From Hydractinia symbiolongicarpus (Eukaryota; Cnidaria; Hydrozoa; Anthoathecata; Hydractiniidae): a stretch of 64,000 nucleotides of DNA. Below are positions 23,720-36,500 of the stretch, one piece after another. The notes under the pieces are model-generated. The model was not told where the DNA came from, searched no databases, and was given only the letters and a program-made list of their open reading frames with translations. The position numbers and the translations under genes are program-made. The stretch lies in contig NC_079875.1 in the NCBI RefSeq assembly GCF_029227915.1, positions 10,103,001-10,167,000 of the forward strand. Direction: 5' to 3'. Position 1 is the stretch's first letter. Every line of letters begins with the position of its first letter.

Positions 23720-24192
23720 TTACTTCTTCAATTTCTGATAATTTGTTAATATAATTTTGATAGTGTCATTATCGGTAGTTTCAGAAGCAGTTTGATTGCA
23801 ATCGTTTTTTATTTCAAGGTCGATATGTGGTATATTTAAGAACAGCTTAACACATTCAGCATGACCATTTTGTGATGCATAATGTAATGGTGTATTTCCA
23901 TCATTGTTCACGTTATTGATGTTTGTATCGTCGTGATTAATCAATGTTTGCAAGATATATTGATGGCCATAGCATGCACTATAATGATATGCATTCCATC
24001 TAGTGACATTTTCAGCATACACATCACTTCCTGCTTCAATTAAAAATTCTACCATTGATGGTTTGTTGTAGCGCGCAGCTAGAATCAACAAAGTGCACCC
24101 AAAGTTATCTTTCATTTTCACGATATCTTCATCATGTTTTAGAAATGTTTGCAATACTGCGACATCACCATTCTCAATAATTTTTCTTAATT
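23720..24192 (-). CDS. Gene C exon 3: ankyrin-repeat C-terminus
   Basis: Acceptor TTTTTTGTCTAG precedes AATTAAG in the same phase as A and B. The total coding length is 269+917+473 nt = 553 codons (552 aa plus stop). It encodes the cap (KIIENGDVAVLQTFL), three clear repeats (TLLILAARYNKPSMV, NAYHYSACYGHQYIL, TPLHYASQNGHAECV) and a closing helix (TIKIILTNYQKL). It is shorter than gene B by about two repeats and much more diverged, so C is an older paralogue. Repeat number varies among copies while exons 1 and 2 keep their layout, which suggests the ankyrin end is the diversifying part. Confidence 0.85.
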
Positions 24193-24918
24193 CTAGACAA
24201 AAAAAAATTCAAAATCGTTGGATTGACAATTAAAAGAAGGATAAAAAACGGCAGAAACTGCCTAGTCAGTTTGAAATCAGGATTTGCAATGCCTTTTGAT
24301 CAAGTAATGTGCAAGAACATGCATTGTTGTAGATTTTTCTGTTCGAATTTATCTCAACCCTGCTCCAAAATTTCTTGCTTTGACCATTTGTGTATTAATA
24401 CAAAAAGCATGATTTTCACTAGTTTAAAAAGATATACCAGGAGTGTAAACTTAATAATATCTCTGTGTGAAAAGCTGCCGTCAGTCTGTTCGTGCAAGTT
24501 TTTTTAATCTCGCACGAAATGCAAGCCCGCTAGAGAAGGAACGAAAAACCTGTCGGGATTCCGCCGGCACAGGGACCAGTTGCCGCTAAAGTAAAAGACA
24601 AATCAGAAAGGTTGCGAAGCAGTGGACAGGACCTCTAAGCTCGGAAGCGAAAAACAAATCAATGTAGGATGAATGTTTTTTATCTTTTATTGGCTCTATG
24701 GGATAAAATTAATAATTTGTTTATACAATTCAGGATTATTGAATTTTATTGGTAAACGTTGAGTTTATCATTTTATCATTTTATCGTTGCTTTCATGATA
24801 TAAAGGGTAGTAATAAAAATCTTTACGATGAATGTCTTTGTCTTAAGTTTTTCTGTAATATCTATTATTGTATTCACAAAGTAAAAAGTAACTTAAAAAA
24901 TAATTTCTAACTTCATAC

Positions 24919-24967
24919 CTTCAAACTGATAAGGTGATTCAACATTTGATATGATACAGTCTGACAT
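24919..24967 (-). CDS. Possible alternative first exon of gene C
   Basis: On the minus strand an ATG opens 16 codons (MSDCIISNVESPYQFE) and ends GAAG|GTATGA, a plausible donor leaving 1 nt. This phase joins exactly to the ankyrin exon 3 (24192), giving an ankyrin-only protein without RING or B-box. It lies in intron 2. No matching exon was recognised in A or B, and the evidence is only start, frame, donor and phase. Confidence 0.35.
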
Positions 24968-26297
24968 GGTATTTCTAAGAAATTAATCATAAATTTTAGC
25001 ATTCTGCTTTCTTAACCGACACCATTACATTACGTCAGATACTATCATATAACACACAGTACCTTCAGAATATATTATTTGATGCAAGTTTAACTTAACT
25101 GAATTCGCAAATTTTGAAATTAAATTATAGCTACTTTGCCCATCACTAAAATTCTGCCTGCCATAACACGGAATTAAATCAACTGTTTCAAAAAATGGGA
25201 ACGAAGCACAAAGTTATTTAAATTGTTTTCAATATCTTTTGAAATGTTATTTTTAAATATTACTTAATTTTTATGATTGTTTGAAGTAACTACTTTATGC
25301 TTCATAATAATGCAAAATTAAAAAATCATTATGAAGGCTAACACTAAATGTAATTAGGATTTTAGTTGGTCTACAGTTTTGGGCTGGCAAAAATTTACTT
25401 TAAATTTGAATACTTCTTCTTCTTGTCTTTTTTTAAGAAACTAACGAAGCGACCTATTTTAATTGAGTTTAATATAAATGTGGTGTATCAAACTGGTGTA
25501 TCAATGGAATTAAACAAACACAATTCTGGAATTTGTTTTTAAAATTTTGATAGCTGAAGCAACCTTTTTTAATAAATATAGCGTTGCTACAGCGGCCAAA
25601 ACTCTTAAATCGCCTATTATGTTGACAAATAAGATTACACAGAAAAGTTTCAGGGCATCAATAAGTAACACTGTACTGAAAAACAATCCTGATACTGTGC
25701 AGTGCATCTTCGAAAAAAACAAAAAATACTAGTGTTTGAACATACATGGAATTGATTTACCTTTTTTTAATTGGCGAGAAAATAAAATGTTTGAAGATAA
25801 ACCTTTCGGTGAAAGAAAATAATATCTCAATTAAAACTGTAATTTCAGTTGGTACTTTTTTTTTGCCTACCAATTTTTGTGCATTTATCGTGAGTAAACA
25901 TGACATAGCTAAGCAAAACGTATAAAAAATAATTTCTCTAAAGCACATTAAAACGCTAAACATGAAAATGTATGGGATATACATCTTCATGATCAGCGTT
26001 TGAGGCTTCACACAAAAAGTAAATTTCTGATAAAGATTTTGTTTATCTATGAGTCATTATTGACGCCATTAAAATTTAAATAAAGGAACTTTATTCCACT
26101 GTTGTTTTTACATAGTGTGTTATTTCACGATATTATCGCCAACAAACGGAATTTTTTTTAACCTTTTAATTCTTTGAAAATCATCCACTTTGGAAGAATG
26201 TTTCTCATACCCTAAAAAAACCAATTTAAATTTAAATTTTGCAATTTTTCATATTTTAAAGTATAAAATAAAGTAAAAAAATCAAAAAACTACTTAC

Positions 26298-27214
26298 TTT
26301 GTAAATATTCAATAAACTCCGTCAAATTACGCTCAAGTTCCAAATGATTTAAATCAACTTTAGATTCAGTTGCTCGGTTTATGTACACACAATTTTCGTC
26401 AGAATTTAAATAACTAACGTCTGCTTCTTCAATTGAAATTTTAATCTCTCCTAAAGGATTAACAAACATATTTTGCTCCTTCGAAATATACAGTTGTGAA
26501 TGGAGACACAGAACAGAGGGTGGAGATAGGAATATATCAAGCCGTCTTCGATCATGTTCGACTTTTGCTGCGACAAGCTCGAAAGGAGACTTGGAGCTCA
26601 GTGTATTAATATAGTTTGAAAATTTTTTCATATTATTTTTTTCTGTTGAATCCAAATCAGTTATTTTTGCATTAAATTCTTCTACTTTGTCATCAAATTG
26701 TTTGATCATGTTTTGTTTTTTAATATTTAACATTTCAATAAACTGCTCAACCCTTTTCAATCGTCTTAACTCCAATTGATGAATCAAGTTTTCTCTGTTG
26801 TCCTTAATCTTTACCATAACTTCACAATATTTCCTTTTCAAATTGGTTAATAAAGATACTTTTTCCTCGTGCGAAGCTGCAAATGATTGAAACCAGTCCT
26901 GTGCTTCCTTACCCATATCAGCAATAGATTTTCTTTCATGATTGTTATGTTCTCTGTGTTTGCAGTAAGAGCAGATAAATATATTGTCACATTCAATGCA
27001 AATCTCTTTTGCAGATGAATCATGCTCCCTACACAAGGGTTGGAACTGTGATAATTTTTCATCAAACGATACTGCAGTGAATTCTTTTTTCTCGCAAGGA
27101 TGCACATCTTGGCAGTGCTCACAAACCTTGCTGCCACATGTTCTACACAGAAAACTAATGATTTTTTCACACTCTCTTGACTCCTGACAGAGTTTATCCT
27201 GATCATTGTGAGAT
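26298..27214 (-). CDS. Gene C exon 2: B-boxes and coiled coil
   Basis: Acceptor CAACATTTAG precedes ATCTCACAATG and the donor is TACAAA|GTAAGT. The frame is open from the acceptor (SHNDQDKLCQES) through the whole exon. B-box1-like ligands are in LCRTCGSKVCEHC with a following H. B-box2 runs from CREH to HNNH with all ligands kept. A coiled coil (about LTNLKRKYCEVM to IKQFDDKVEEF) and the tail motif VNPLGEI follow. The roughly 2.1-kb intron to exon 3 holds no other recognised feature except the possible alternative exon. Confidence 0.86.
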
Positions 27215-27365
27215 CTAAATGTTGATAAGAATTTAAAACATATTAATTGGGTAATGTATAGATAATAAAACAGTTGAAAATTAAGGTACTACATGTTAGA
27301 ATTTGTGTTATGTAAAAATTACAGCTCAGATTTTTAAAAGTGTCACTCAAACGACAAAAGCTTAC

Positions 27366-27634
27366 TTTACTGAGTTCGATTTCACATCCTCTACAATTTG
27401 TGAAAGTGCATAATTTGTAGGTAAAGAAGATGTTGTTTCTAATTTGCCAATCAACATACTGCTTTTGCATTTGAGAGGACAAGAAATTTCTGCACTTCCA
27501 TCTTCTCTAAAGATCAAGTTGTTGTCCAAGCAATTCTTGCAATATGAATGTCCACAACGAAGATTTTTTGGATTTTTATAGAAGTCTAAGCATATCTTGC
27601 ATTTAAGATATCGGAGATTCTCAGGTTCGGCCAT
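27366..27634 (-). CDS. Gene C exon 1: RING finger
   Basis: It starts MAEPENLRYLKCKIC and has CGHSYCKNC and CPLKC. The donor is GTAAA|GTAAGC. The intron to exon 2 is only 151 bp, while genes A and B have over 3 kb here, so transposons and repeats have swollen intron 1 in A and B. Length and both intron phases equal those of A and B. The full protein is intact by inspection. Confidence 0.87.
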
Positions 27635-28059
27635 TGCGTAATTAATTATTAAGTAGTTATCCTTGAAAATAACGAAAAATATGTTAATTATAACTGAAGA
27701 TTTTTAAAGTTCTTTCCACAAATGAAAAGTGAAAGCCATTAATCTACGATGAAACGTAAAGTACTTAAAAGAAAGCAAACTTATTACGATACAACATAAT
27801 GAAGAGTATATATTCCCAATGTTTATGTCGTAAAGTAATTGATTACAAAATTATAATTATAATTGATTATAAAGTATAACTCAAAAAATAAAATACAAAA
27901 ATTAAAATTCAAAAATCGATAGAGCCTATAAAGCATTCTAGGAATATGGCGACTTAAATTAACCGCAATGTCCTCTTCTTCTAAAATTGTGATTCTATAC
28001 ATACACTGATAAATCATTTTAAAGTATGTCTAGATTCTTGGAACGTAAGTCTTATTCCT

Positions 28060-28439
28060 ACAGCCTAAGTATTTATGTGGTATAGACAACAGCAACTTGA
28101 CGCATTCAGTATGCCCTTGAGAGCATGCATCATGCAATGGTGTCGCATTTTAACAGTCTACGTTGTTAATGTTTGTATTGTCATAATTAATTAACATTTC
28201 TAAAATATCTTGAAGACCACAACTCGCACTGTAGGGGAATGTATTACTTTCATATTAATCCATACCAATCGCCGCCAGGATCAAGTAATGTCTTAACTGT
28301 AAGTTGTTTGTCATAACGTGTCGCTCTAATAATAGAGTATCTCCTGACCAGTCATATATCATTCTAACAATATCAGGATCAGTCCTTCGATAAGATCGTA
28401 GAGTTTTGTCATTTCCATCATAAAAAATTTCATTAAGTG
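28060..28439 (-). pseudogene. Gene D exon 3: decayed ankyrin exon
   Basis: After a possible acceptor (GTTATAAG) the frame LNEIFYDGND ... TDPDIVRMIYD resembles the ankyrin cap of the other genes. Frameshifts and stops follow. Ankyrin traces remain downstream, such as MLINYDNTNINNVD and SQGHTECVKLLLSIPH in other frames, the first followed by an in-frame stop. It is clearly homologous but cannot be translated as one exon. Confidence 0.7.
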
Positions 28440-29439
28440 CTTATAACGAATTAAAAAAATAACATTTTAGATTAGAACTCTCTCCTGTTATGGTTTGCAA
28501 TCTTGTCTTCAAAATATTTATTGAGAACAATATCATACGATATACTGTTTAATATACTGTTTTTTTAAGTCTCATAAATTTGATGGTGGATTCCGCTCCC
28601 CCCTTCATAGCTTCTGCAAGGTTTTCCTAAGTAGAATGAAGTTTGCGCAGTTGTATTATGTAAATGATGAAAAAATGGAAGTAGTAATTGCTTGCTTCTC
28701 TGATGGCATTAATAGCGTCAAAAAAACAACCGCTTGCTAAAAAATCCAATCACTTTATTTCCGAAATGAAGTTTACCGTTCTGTGTAAAATCTCTTACAA
28801 ACAAACGAAATTTTTTGACATACCTGTGGGTTTTTTAATACTTTGTATGAAAAGTTGCTAGGAAATTGTCCGAAATTCAAACTTTTCCGACTTTTATGTA
28901 AAATTCATAAAAAAAATCGGTAAATCAATTATGTTGACAGTGAAAATGTTACCATTCTGTTATCAATTTAGACAGCAAAAAAATGTTATTTAAATAATTT
29001 TGTCGCAAATTCAAATAGATCAGCTAACAGTTTCTTTGGTATATCCTGCGCAAAATTTTGTACTAGAACTGAATACCTTGAAATATTATAGATTTTATAA
29101 TTTTCGGTATGTTTCTCCACTTAAAATTACTAAAAAAAATAGATGAACTACCCCATAGTGCTAGGCGAAGAGCTTTCTCCTTTAAGGCATCCCAATTATA
29201 AAAAAAGCTGGAGCTTACGATTATAAGAAATAACAGTACTAAAATTAAGGAATGGTACTTCGATAAAATAATTTATAAATTTTCTAACTGTTTAATTCTC
29301 TTTGGAGCACCAACATCATCAGCTTTTTGTTCGATTTCTAAGAGACATAAACCCAAGTATGAAGAACCTGATTTTGCTGAATAAGCTTTGTTAAACGAGA
29401 TAAAGTCATAGCACAAAAATACGTACCAAGTAGACATTT

Positions 29440-30260
29440 TACCACGTTGTGACGCATATTTGAAAGATTTAAATTTCTGTTTTCTTTCAGTGATGCAAGT
29501 TTTAAACAGACATTTTTTACCACTGCAAGGTTTGCTAATTTTTACATCATCAATAGAAGTTTTTGTCTTACCCAATGGATAAGAGAATAGATTTTTAACT
29601 TTTAAATGATAAAGATGGCAATTGATATGTGGCACAATAACTGAAACAAAAGTCAAATCAAGGAAGCGTCGTTCAATTTCTACTCTGTCAGCTACCAGTT
29701 CAAGATAAGTTTTAGTGTGGAACACATTAACATAATCTGAAAATTCCTTTCTATAGTATCAACTTTAATATCTTCAATTTCTGATTTAACCTCTTCCCAT
29801 TTTTTGTCAAATGCATTTAGTAAGTTCTCCTCTTCAGATATTGCCCCATTCGTATTAACTTTTTTGATTGCAGTTCACGAACTAATTTTTCTCAGTAGTT
29901 TTAATATATTGTCTTTTTAAGTTTTTTATAAAAAATTTTTGTCCTTGAACAATGTTGCAATCAAGCCACACCGTTTTCTCACCTTTGTTATTTCGTGGTC
30001 TTGGTGCTGTCTGTGAATACAAAACACACAAATAAACATATCGCAATCTAGACAAACATCTCTTGCCAGTGAATTACGTTGTCTACACAAAGGCTTAACT
30101 GCCAGTTCTTTATCGAAGATTACTGGGGTAAATAATTTACGCTTGCATGCATGTCCATCTATACAACGGTGAGAAATTTTAAGACTGCATGTCGTGCATA
30201 AATACTCGATATCATTTTCTGTATTTCTTCATTTGCTCAAATGAAGTACGATCGGAGGAT
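29440..30260 (-). pseudogene. Gene D exon 2: decayed B-box/coiled-coil exon
   Basis: The acceptor (TACCTAG before ATCCTCC) is kept. The frame breaks shortly after, near KKYR, and resumes one base over at ENDIEYLCTTC. B-box2 is recognisable (CLDCDMFICVFC ... H-x2-H), but its second ligand is Arg instead of His (CRQR, versus CKQH/CREH in the others). The frame stops again near FKDKNFL. A coiled-coil tail with ELVADRVEIERR and YPLGKTK persists at 29560-29725. There are several independent lesions, so this is a pseudogene. Confidence 0.75.
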
Positions 30261-31619
30261 CTAGGTATTTATTTGCAATTATTAGAGATTGGAAAAATCT
30301 AATAATTAGCATAGTAATAACATGGTTTCGAGGGCTATTTGTGATTATGAAGCCCGATTTTCATTTGTACAAATAATACGAGGGCTTATTAACCTAAAAT
30401 AGCCCGGTATAGCATGTTATTCCGTGTTAAATATATGATTACAACTATGTTTTTTAAGGTTTTTTTCTTTATGGTCTCGTTTGAGTAAAATTACAAATTT
30501 ATGAAATTTCTTATCGTCCAACATAAAATGTTTCAAAGGTTAAAGAAAAGAATTGAGAAAATGCTCATAGTAAAATGCTTTGTTATTAAAGAAGTCAACT
30601 TCAGATTAAACAAAAACACAATTTGTATCAACACAAATAATCTTCGCCTCTCACATTGCTTCCATTTTTACGATAAAATATTTTTGTCAAAAGTAAAAAC
30701 AACGCAAGATAATTTTTCCTGATGTTTAAGAATGTAATCCAATCAAAATAAATTATAAGGTTTTAAACAATCAAGTAAAATCGACAATTAGTTTTGTAAT
30801 AAAAAGTAGCCAATCGAATAATATTCGAAAATTGCGGGCTTTTCTTGTGATAAAAACAAAACAAATCATGAAATAAAATAAAACAGGTCAACAACCCGGT
30901 CCATTTAAAATTTGAAATAAACCGGATTGAGATTTAAAATTGACTAGTCATGAATAAACTACACATTGATCACTAAAGCGGCTTCACATAGTTTTTAGTC
31001 ATTTTTGACGGCACTAGAAAAGAACACCAACGTGCTTTGTCAAAAATTCAAAACACTATAAAACGAAAGATAAAAGTAAAGTTTCACTCCCTTAAAAATA
31101 ATAATCAAATCTGAACTTCAGCTTAAGAAAAAACATACATGTTGATAGCAACACGTCTTTAAGTTTTAATAGGTGCAAAGGAATTTATTGTTCCACTATT
31201 TATTATTTCAAATTTTGAAAATTTTAGTAACTAGATACAACAAAATATAAGAAAATTTTGGTATAGTTGTAAGGAGCCGAAAAATTTTATTTCTTGTTAT
31301 TTCCCATTTAAAGCTACATGTCTTGTTACGTGAAAAAACGACAAGTTGAATGCCCTTAGTGAGAATCAAGCTCTTTTGTGGTTGCTGCAAAATACATAAA
31401 TTTTTGTGATAGATGGGATAGATGCATTGGCAATATGTATTCAAATTGATATGAATACAATAATTTTTCTTTGTCACAAGCAAACTACGTTATTATTTGT
31501 TCTTAGTGACAGCATCTCACAAAGTTTTAACACAATTTTGTATTGTAAAATTTCTGTCAGGCGGATAACATATAGTAAACTTACACTTTTTTGCTTTCTT
31601 TCAGCTCATCCAAAACTTT

Positions 31620-31858
31620 ACAAAGTGGAAGATTCGTTGTAGGGAAGATATTGTTTCATCTCTACCAATTGTCGTGCTGTGATTGCAGCTCTCAGGACAT
31701 TATACTTCTGCACTTCCATTTTCTTTAAAACTTAAAACGCTTTCTAAACAATTCTTGCAATACGTATGTCCACAGTTAAGATATTTTGCTTGCTTGTATG
31801 CTTTTGAACATATTTTACATTGCAAAAATGCAGAAAGCTCAGCCTTGAACAGAGACAT
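31620..31858 (-). pseudogene. Gene D exon 1: decayed RING exon
   Basis: It starts MSLFKAELSAFLQCKIC and keeps CGHTYCKNC. A TAA at 31700-31702 falls just before the CPESC pair (where the others have N-CPLKC), and a frameshift follows near the SSLP segment. It is the 5' end of pseudogene D, completing the same exon order on the minus strand. Confidence 0.78.
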
Positions 31859-31879
31859 TGCTTTAGTAATTTTTTAAAA

Positions 31880-33278
31880 GCCTTTCTAAATGGCAATGTT
31901 GATAAAAACAAATTGTAAAGTTTTTCAACAATACTAGAGAAAATGAGTGAAATAAGGCTGTAGGCATTACTGTGTAAGCAAACATGGTGTGTAAGAATTA
32001 CTTAAAGCAAACAATATATAAAGTGAAAAATCATAAAAAATGATTCTTAGAATAAAAAAAAGGATATTTAAAAGGTATGCTACATCTCGGGGTTTTTTTC
32101 AGAACCTTTTACAAATAGCCATAGTTAGTAATTGAAAGTTTTAGACAATATGTGCAAATATACTATAGACTGTATCAATTATATTTACTAAAATATTTAT
32201 GTAATCTGTTTATACAATATGTTTATAATCTCTTTCGATAACTAGTAACCATATCAACCAGGCTTGTATTTAAGAAATACTATTTAATCTTGAAATTTCG
32301 CATAATTAGAAACTTAAGTGTTTTCTTTTCTATTCTTTTTTCTTTTTTGATTTTGTCCATTAATACCTTAACTCAAAATGTATTATTATAACAGTTTTTG
32401 ATCATTCTTCAGAGTAACCTTTTTTTCAATGAATTTTTTAAGTCAACTAAAAATGGCTGCTTTAAATTGGTAATTTGATTTTTTTTTACTTTTTTGCTAT
32501 TTTATATCTTTTTAGCTATATTTAATTTATATTATAGCATTTGAACAAATTCTTTTTTATTATGCTTATAATTAGCCGCCATTTTAAATTTCTCTCACTA
32601 AAAGTCAGTGTAGCCAGACACTACACTTTTTTTACTGAAAAACATCGCGATATTGGGAGTGGTTTCATGGCAGCATGCAATTAAAAAAATTAAAAATTGA
32701 TGTGCGTTTAAGTGTTGAAAATTATTTTTTAGTTAGCAGCATATAGATTAAAACAGGTTATGTTAAGGAACCACACTTTGGTGGGTTGCAGCACCGTGTG
32801 TTAAAACTTATCTAAAAACGTTAATTGCCATTTTTTAATCAACAAGTAATTCTTTCTATATTAAAATAATTTCTTATCAAACCTATACATTAAAACCATA
32901 ATAAAACCACATTAAACCTCAATAAACCACATTATAACGTATAACTGGACTGAAATTAATAAACTTATACCATATATTCCTTTCAAATATATGGTATAAG
33001 TATATGGTATAAATATATCAAATATAAAATCAAGTGTTGTCTACATATTTACATGTGCAGCCTGTTATAATGCATGTCATTTACTTTAGACAACTTGAGA
33101 AGGAGAAGAATCCTTATGACTGTAAACACACATGAAAAAAGAAAGAGGTGTGTTTATCTAGTCTGAAAGTTAATTGTTTTAATAAAATGTCGGCTTACTT
33201 TAAATTTTTTTTCAACTTCTAGATGTGAATTAAATCTTATAAAATTATACCGAATTATTTTCGAATTTTTTGGACTTG
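31880..33278. other. Intergenic, no gene seen
   Basis: Very A+T-rich. A perfect 15-bp inverted repeat with a 7-base loop (32964-33000, arm CTTATACCATATATT) is the only clear structure. No coding signal. Confidence 0.5.
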
Positions 33279-33596
33279 TCAAGAAGACCCGTGAAAAAAT
33301 CCAATTAGGCAGGAAAAAAGTATAGGTTGTTTATGGAGTTTTGCTGACATCAGCAGTGCATATACAAATCTTTTAAAGAAAATTTTTAATCCGTTGCCAA
33401 ATGACAACAACAAATGACAAAATGTAGCTATAAAGTCATGTGATTTTGATGAATGCACAAGGAAACATAAGGAATTCAAAAATTGCTGACGTAAGCAAAG
33501 ACATAACTTTTTCGGCTATATCAAAAAATGAACAGACGTGCTTTGCCTGTTACAGACAGACAATAAACACACACAGTTTCGTGTTATTATTCAAGA
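33279..33596 (-). mobile_element. Helitron, minus strand
   Basis: The 5' end (A|TCTTGAATAATAACACG at 33596) is followed by CTGTCTGTAACAGGC. The 3' part has a decayed hairpin (GGATTTTTTCACGGG) near 33290. It shares internal sequence (GCAGTGCATATACAAA) with 1853-1975. Confidence 0.6.
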
Positions 33597-36500
33597 TCTA
33601 ATTAAAACATGGCAACTACTACGATGCATAGTTACTCTCCAAACCGCTTCCTATAACACTATAGAATGCGATGTTCTAATCTGATTTTTATCAGTAAGGT
33701 AGCTAATAAAGTTTAATAAGAGTCGAAAGCTATGTCATATATACTTCATACATATTAATGACTAGCTGTGACACGTTAGAATGATGTAAAGTATATGGAC
33801 CTACCTATTTGTTTTAAACCGACTGCATTATTTAAAATAAAAATTGCTAGAGTCAACGATGAAAATATATCGCCACAGTTAACTTTTTTTCACCTTAAAC
33901 TCGTCGTGTCTATCATTATTGCTTGTCTAACAAAGTCTAATTAATTAGCTATAGAAGCAAAAATTAAAACTTGCAAATATAAAACATCACTTGCAAACCT
34001 TTTTTTCTCTCCTGTCTTTTATTAGAAAGCCAATTATTATCGATATCTTCGCTTTATTCAATGAGTCTATCGTAAATTTCCTGCACTTTTTTAACACAAT
34101 TAAGTTTCTTCTTTAACCGTAAGATCCAGATAACTTTGACCCTGAAGAATGCTTACTTTAGTGCATATAGCAATGTTTATTAAAGTTTCAACACTTGAAT
34201 AATAATACAAACACAATTCCAGACAATGTGACGCACGTTGAAAGAAGTTGTTCTTGAGCAACTCTTAGGTAAAACGAGTTGAATTACGAAATCTGGTAAT
34301 TTAAGACAATGTTATTGGTAATGCTGCTCTGCATATCAAGTATGTGCATTTCATTTCGTTGATGATTTGGTTAATGCTGGATTATGTCAAAATCGCTTCT
34401 CCAAAGGAGCGCCTAATAGAGAGGGCCGATAAATGGAAAAGAAACCCTCATAATAATAAAAAAAACAATTTGGTCACTTTTTCTAATATTTGTTTTTTTT
34501 TTTGTGACATAAATAAAACAAAAGTCATATATTGGTATTATACGGTACATACTTTCAAAACGTGTCGTTGTGCGCATACTGAAAAAAATTTCAAAATGTT
34601 ACTTTCTGCGCACTCCAAGTGCTTGTGAATTTGACGTCCTTAAAATTATTCCGTTATCCTGTATAGCAAAAAATCTTTCAAAAGAATTATTTCAAAAAAA
34701 GGTAAATCCAATAGTCTTGCGTCTAGCTTCTTAAAGTCGATTAAAGCGGACACCAAACAAAAACCTTTTTAAATTCTATATAAAAAGTGGTCGGTGCAAG
34801 TTATATCCAACATTCATCAATTAAGCTGCAATGTAACACTTTTCCCTTTAGCTCACAGAAATTGATCAAGCCTATTCCAATGCTTTTAATAGGTGGCTTT
34901 CCCAATTTTACCGGAAACTAATTTTTCTAGCATTATTGGAGATATGACTTTATTATAACTAATTTAGGGGGCTTTCTCTGGTTAATATCACAACTTTATT
35001 GCGCGTAAATTTAACAGCCTTGGGCGTTAATTTATAGTATCAGCCCTGTGTTTTTGTTGCGTTCAAAAATACAGGCCGATAATGAAATGTAAATTGCCCG
35101 CTTCTAGGGTTGTAATGTTGGTATCGGCCCGCAAACTACAATAGAATGCCTTCTGTTTTATTCAATCGAACATTCGAATTTTGTTTCTCGGAGATAAAAA
35201 ACAAAACCAAAAAAACTGGCGATAACCAACATTAGCAGCAAAATGGCACAAGATCAGGACAAGAAAGAAGAATTTGATTTTGGTTTTCTTAAAAAAGTAT
35301 TCAAAAATAATTACTGTTACGGCTACTTTTGGAAATTTTGAAATACGAAAAACAACAAAAAATAACAACTTTGCTTTAAAGATATCGAAAAAAGTTATAA
35401 TAGTAGTATCATTAATTTTTCGGTCAATATTTTTATTTACTTTGCCCTTGGAGTGAAATTTTCAGCCCTCCACTCGCATTTACACCCTCTGCTTCGCATC
35501 GGGCGTAAATGATATTGTCGGGCTGAAAATTTTACTCCGTGGGCGGTAAATAAAAATAATGCCCGCAAAATGAACGCTATTGTTATATTCTTGTTAGACT
35601 TATTTACTGATTAAATAAAAAATAATTTCAGATATAACGTTGTGTTTGTCGGAAATTTCTTATTTTAGTAATAAAGAGACCCGTTTTTTCAAAATAGTTA
35701 TGATGTTAAGGTTATTAAACTTGGTACATGTTTAGAATATGGCGTTTATGGGTGTTTAAGGTGAAAAAATATATACAAATATGTCATTGGAACCAAAATG
35801 ATGTCAATTCGCCTTATATCCCCTTAGCAACACCGTAGCACCCATCTGGCAACGAACACTTATGTAATAAATAATTTTATAACCAGCACAAAATTTTACT
35901 ACACTCGTACATTCATGTGCACAGAACAGTTAAACTATGTTGCACTCAAAGAACTAATACCAGTGCGTACTTTAAGATTCCTTTAAAATATATTTCCTCC
36001 AACTTCTGTTTATATAAAAAAAAAACGTTCATTTTGACAATTTTTTATCTCTCAAATTAAACGCATCGAAAAGTAATTGTGCCAAGCCTCCACATAGAAA
36101 ATTTAGATAGCTATATCTAGCATTAAACACAGGATATATATATATATAATGTTCTTGTATTCTCAATCAAGGGTGCGCGTAACTACATAAAGAAAACGCA
36201 GCCTCAAAAAATTTAGCTAGCTTGTGGTAGCTAGCTTTTTAGGAGACGACAGCAAAGCCAAACCCGCGCAAAAGGAGAACTCGCGCTAAGGCGGCAGATG
36301 ACAAGAATTGTGGCTACGCTAGATCTTGCAGTGAGGTTTAAAACAGGTTTCCATTTCAAGGGTGATGCAAGGCTATTTACGAAATCCTACCCCGCTGCAC
36401 GAAATTATGCGTTATATTTTTTTTAGAACATATTATTGTTTTTGGACTACATAAAGAAAAAACCCAGTCTACAGTTTAAATTAATTGCACATTTAACTTT

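Noticed and set aside
31683-31877. Plus-strand 64-aa frame
   Set aside because: It is antisense to the decayed RING exon of pseudogene D.
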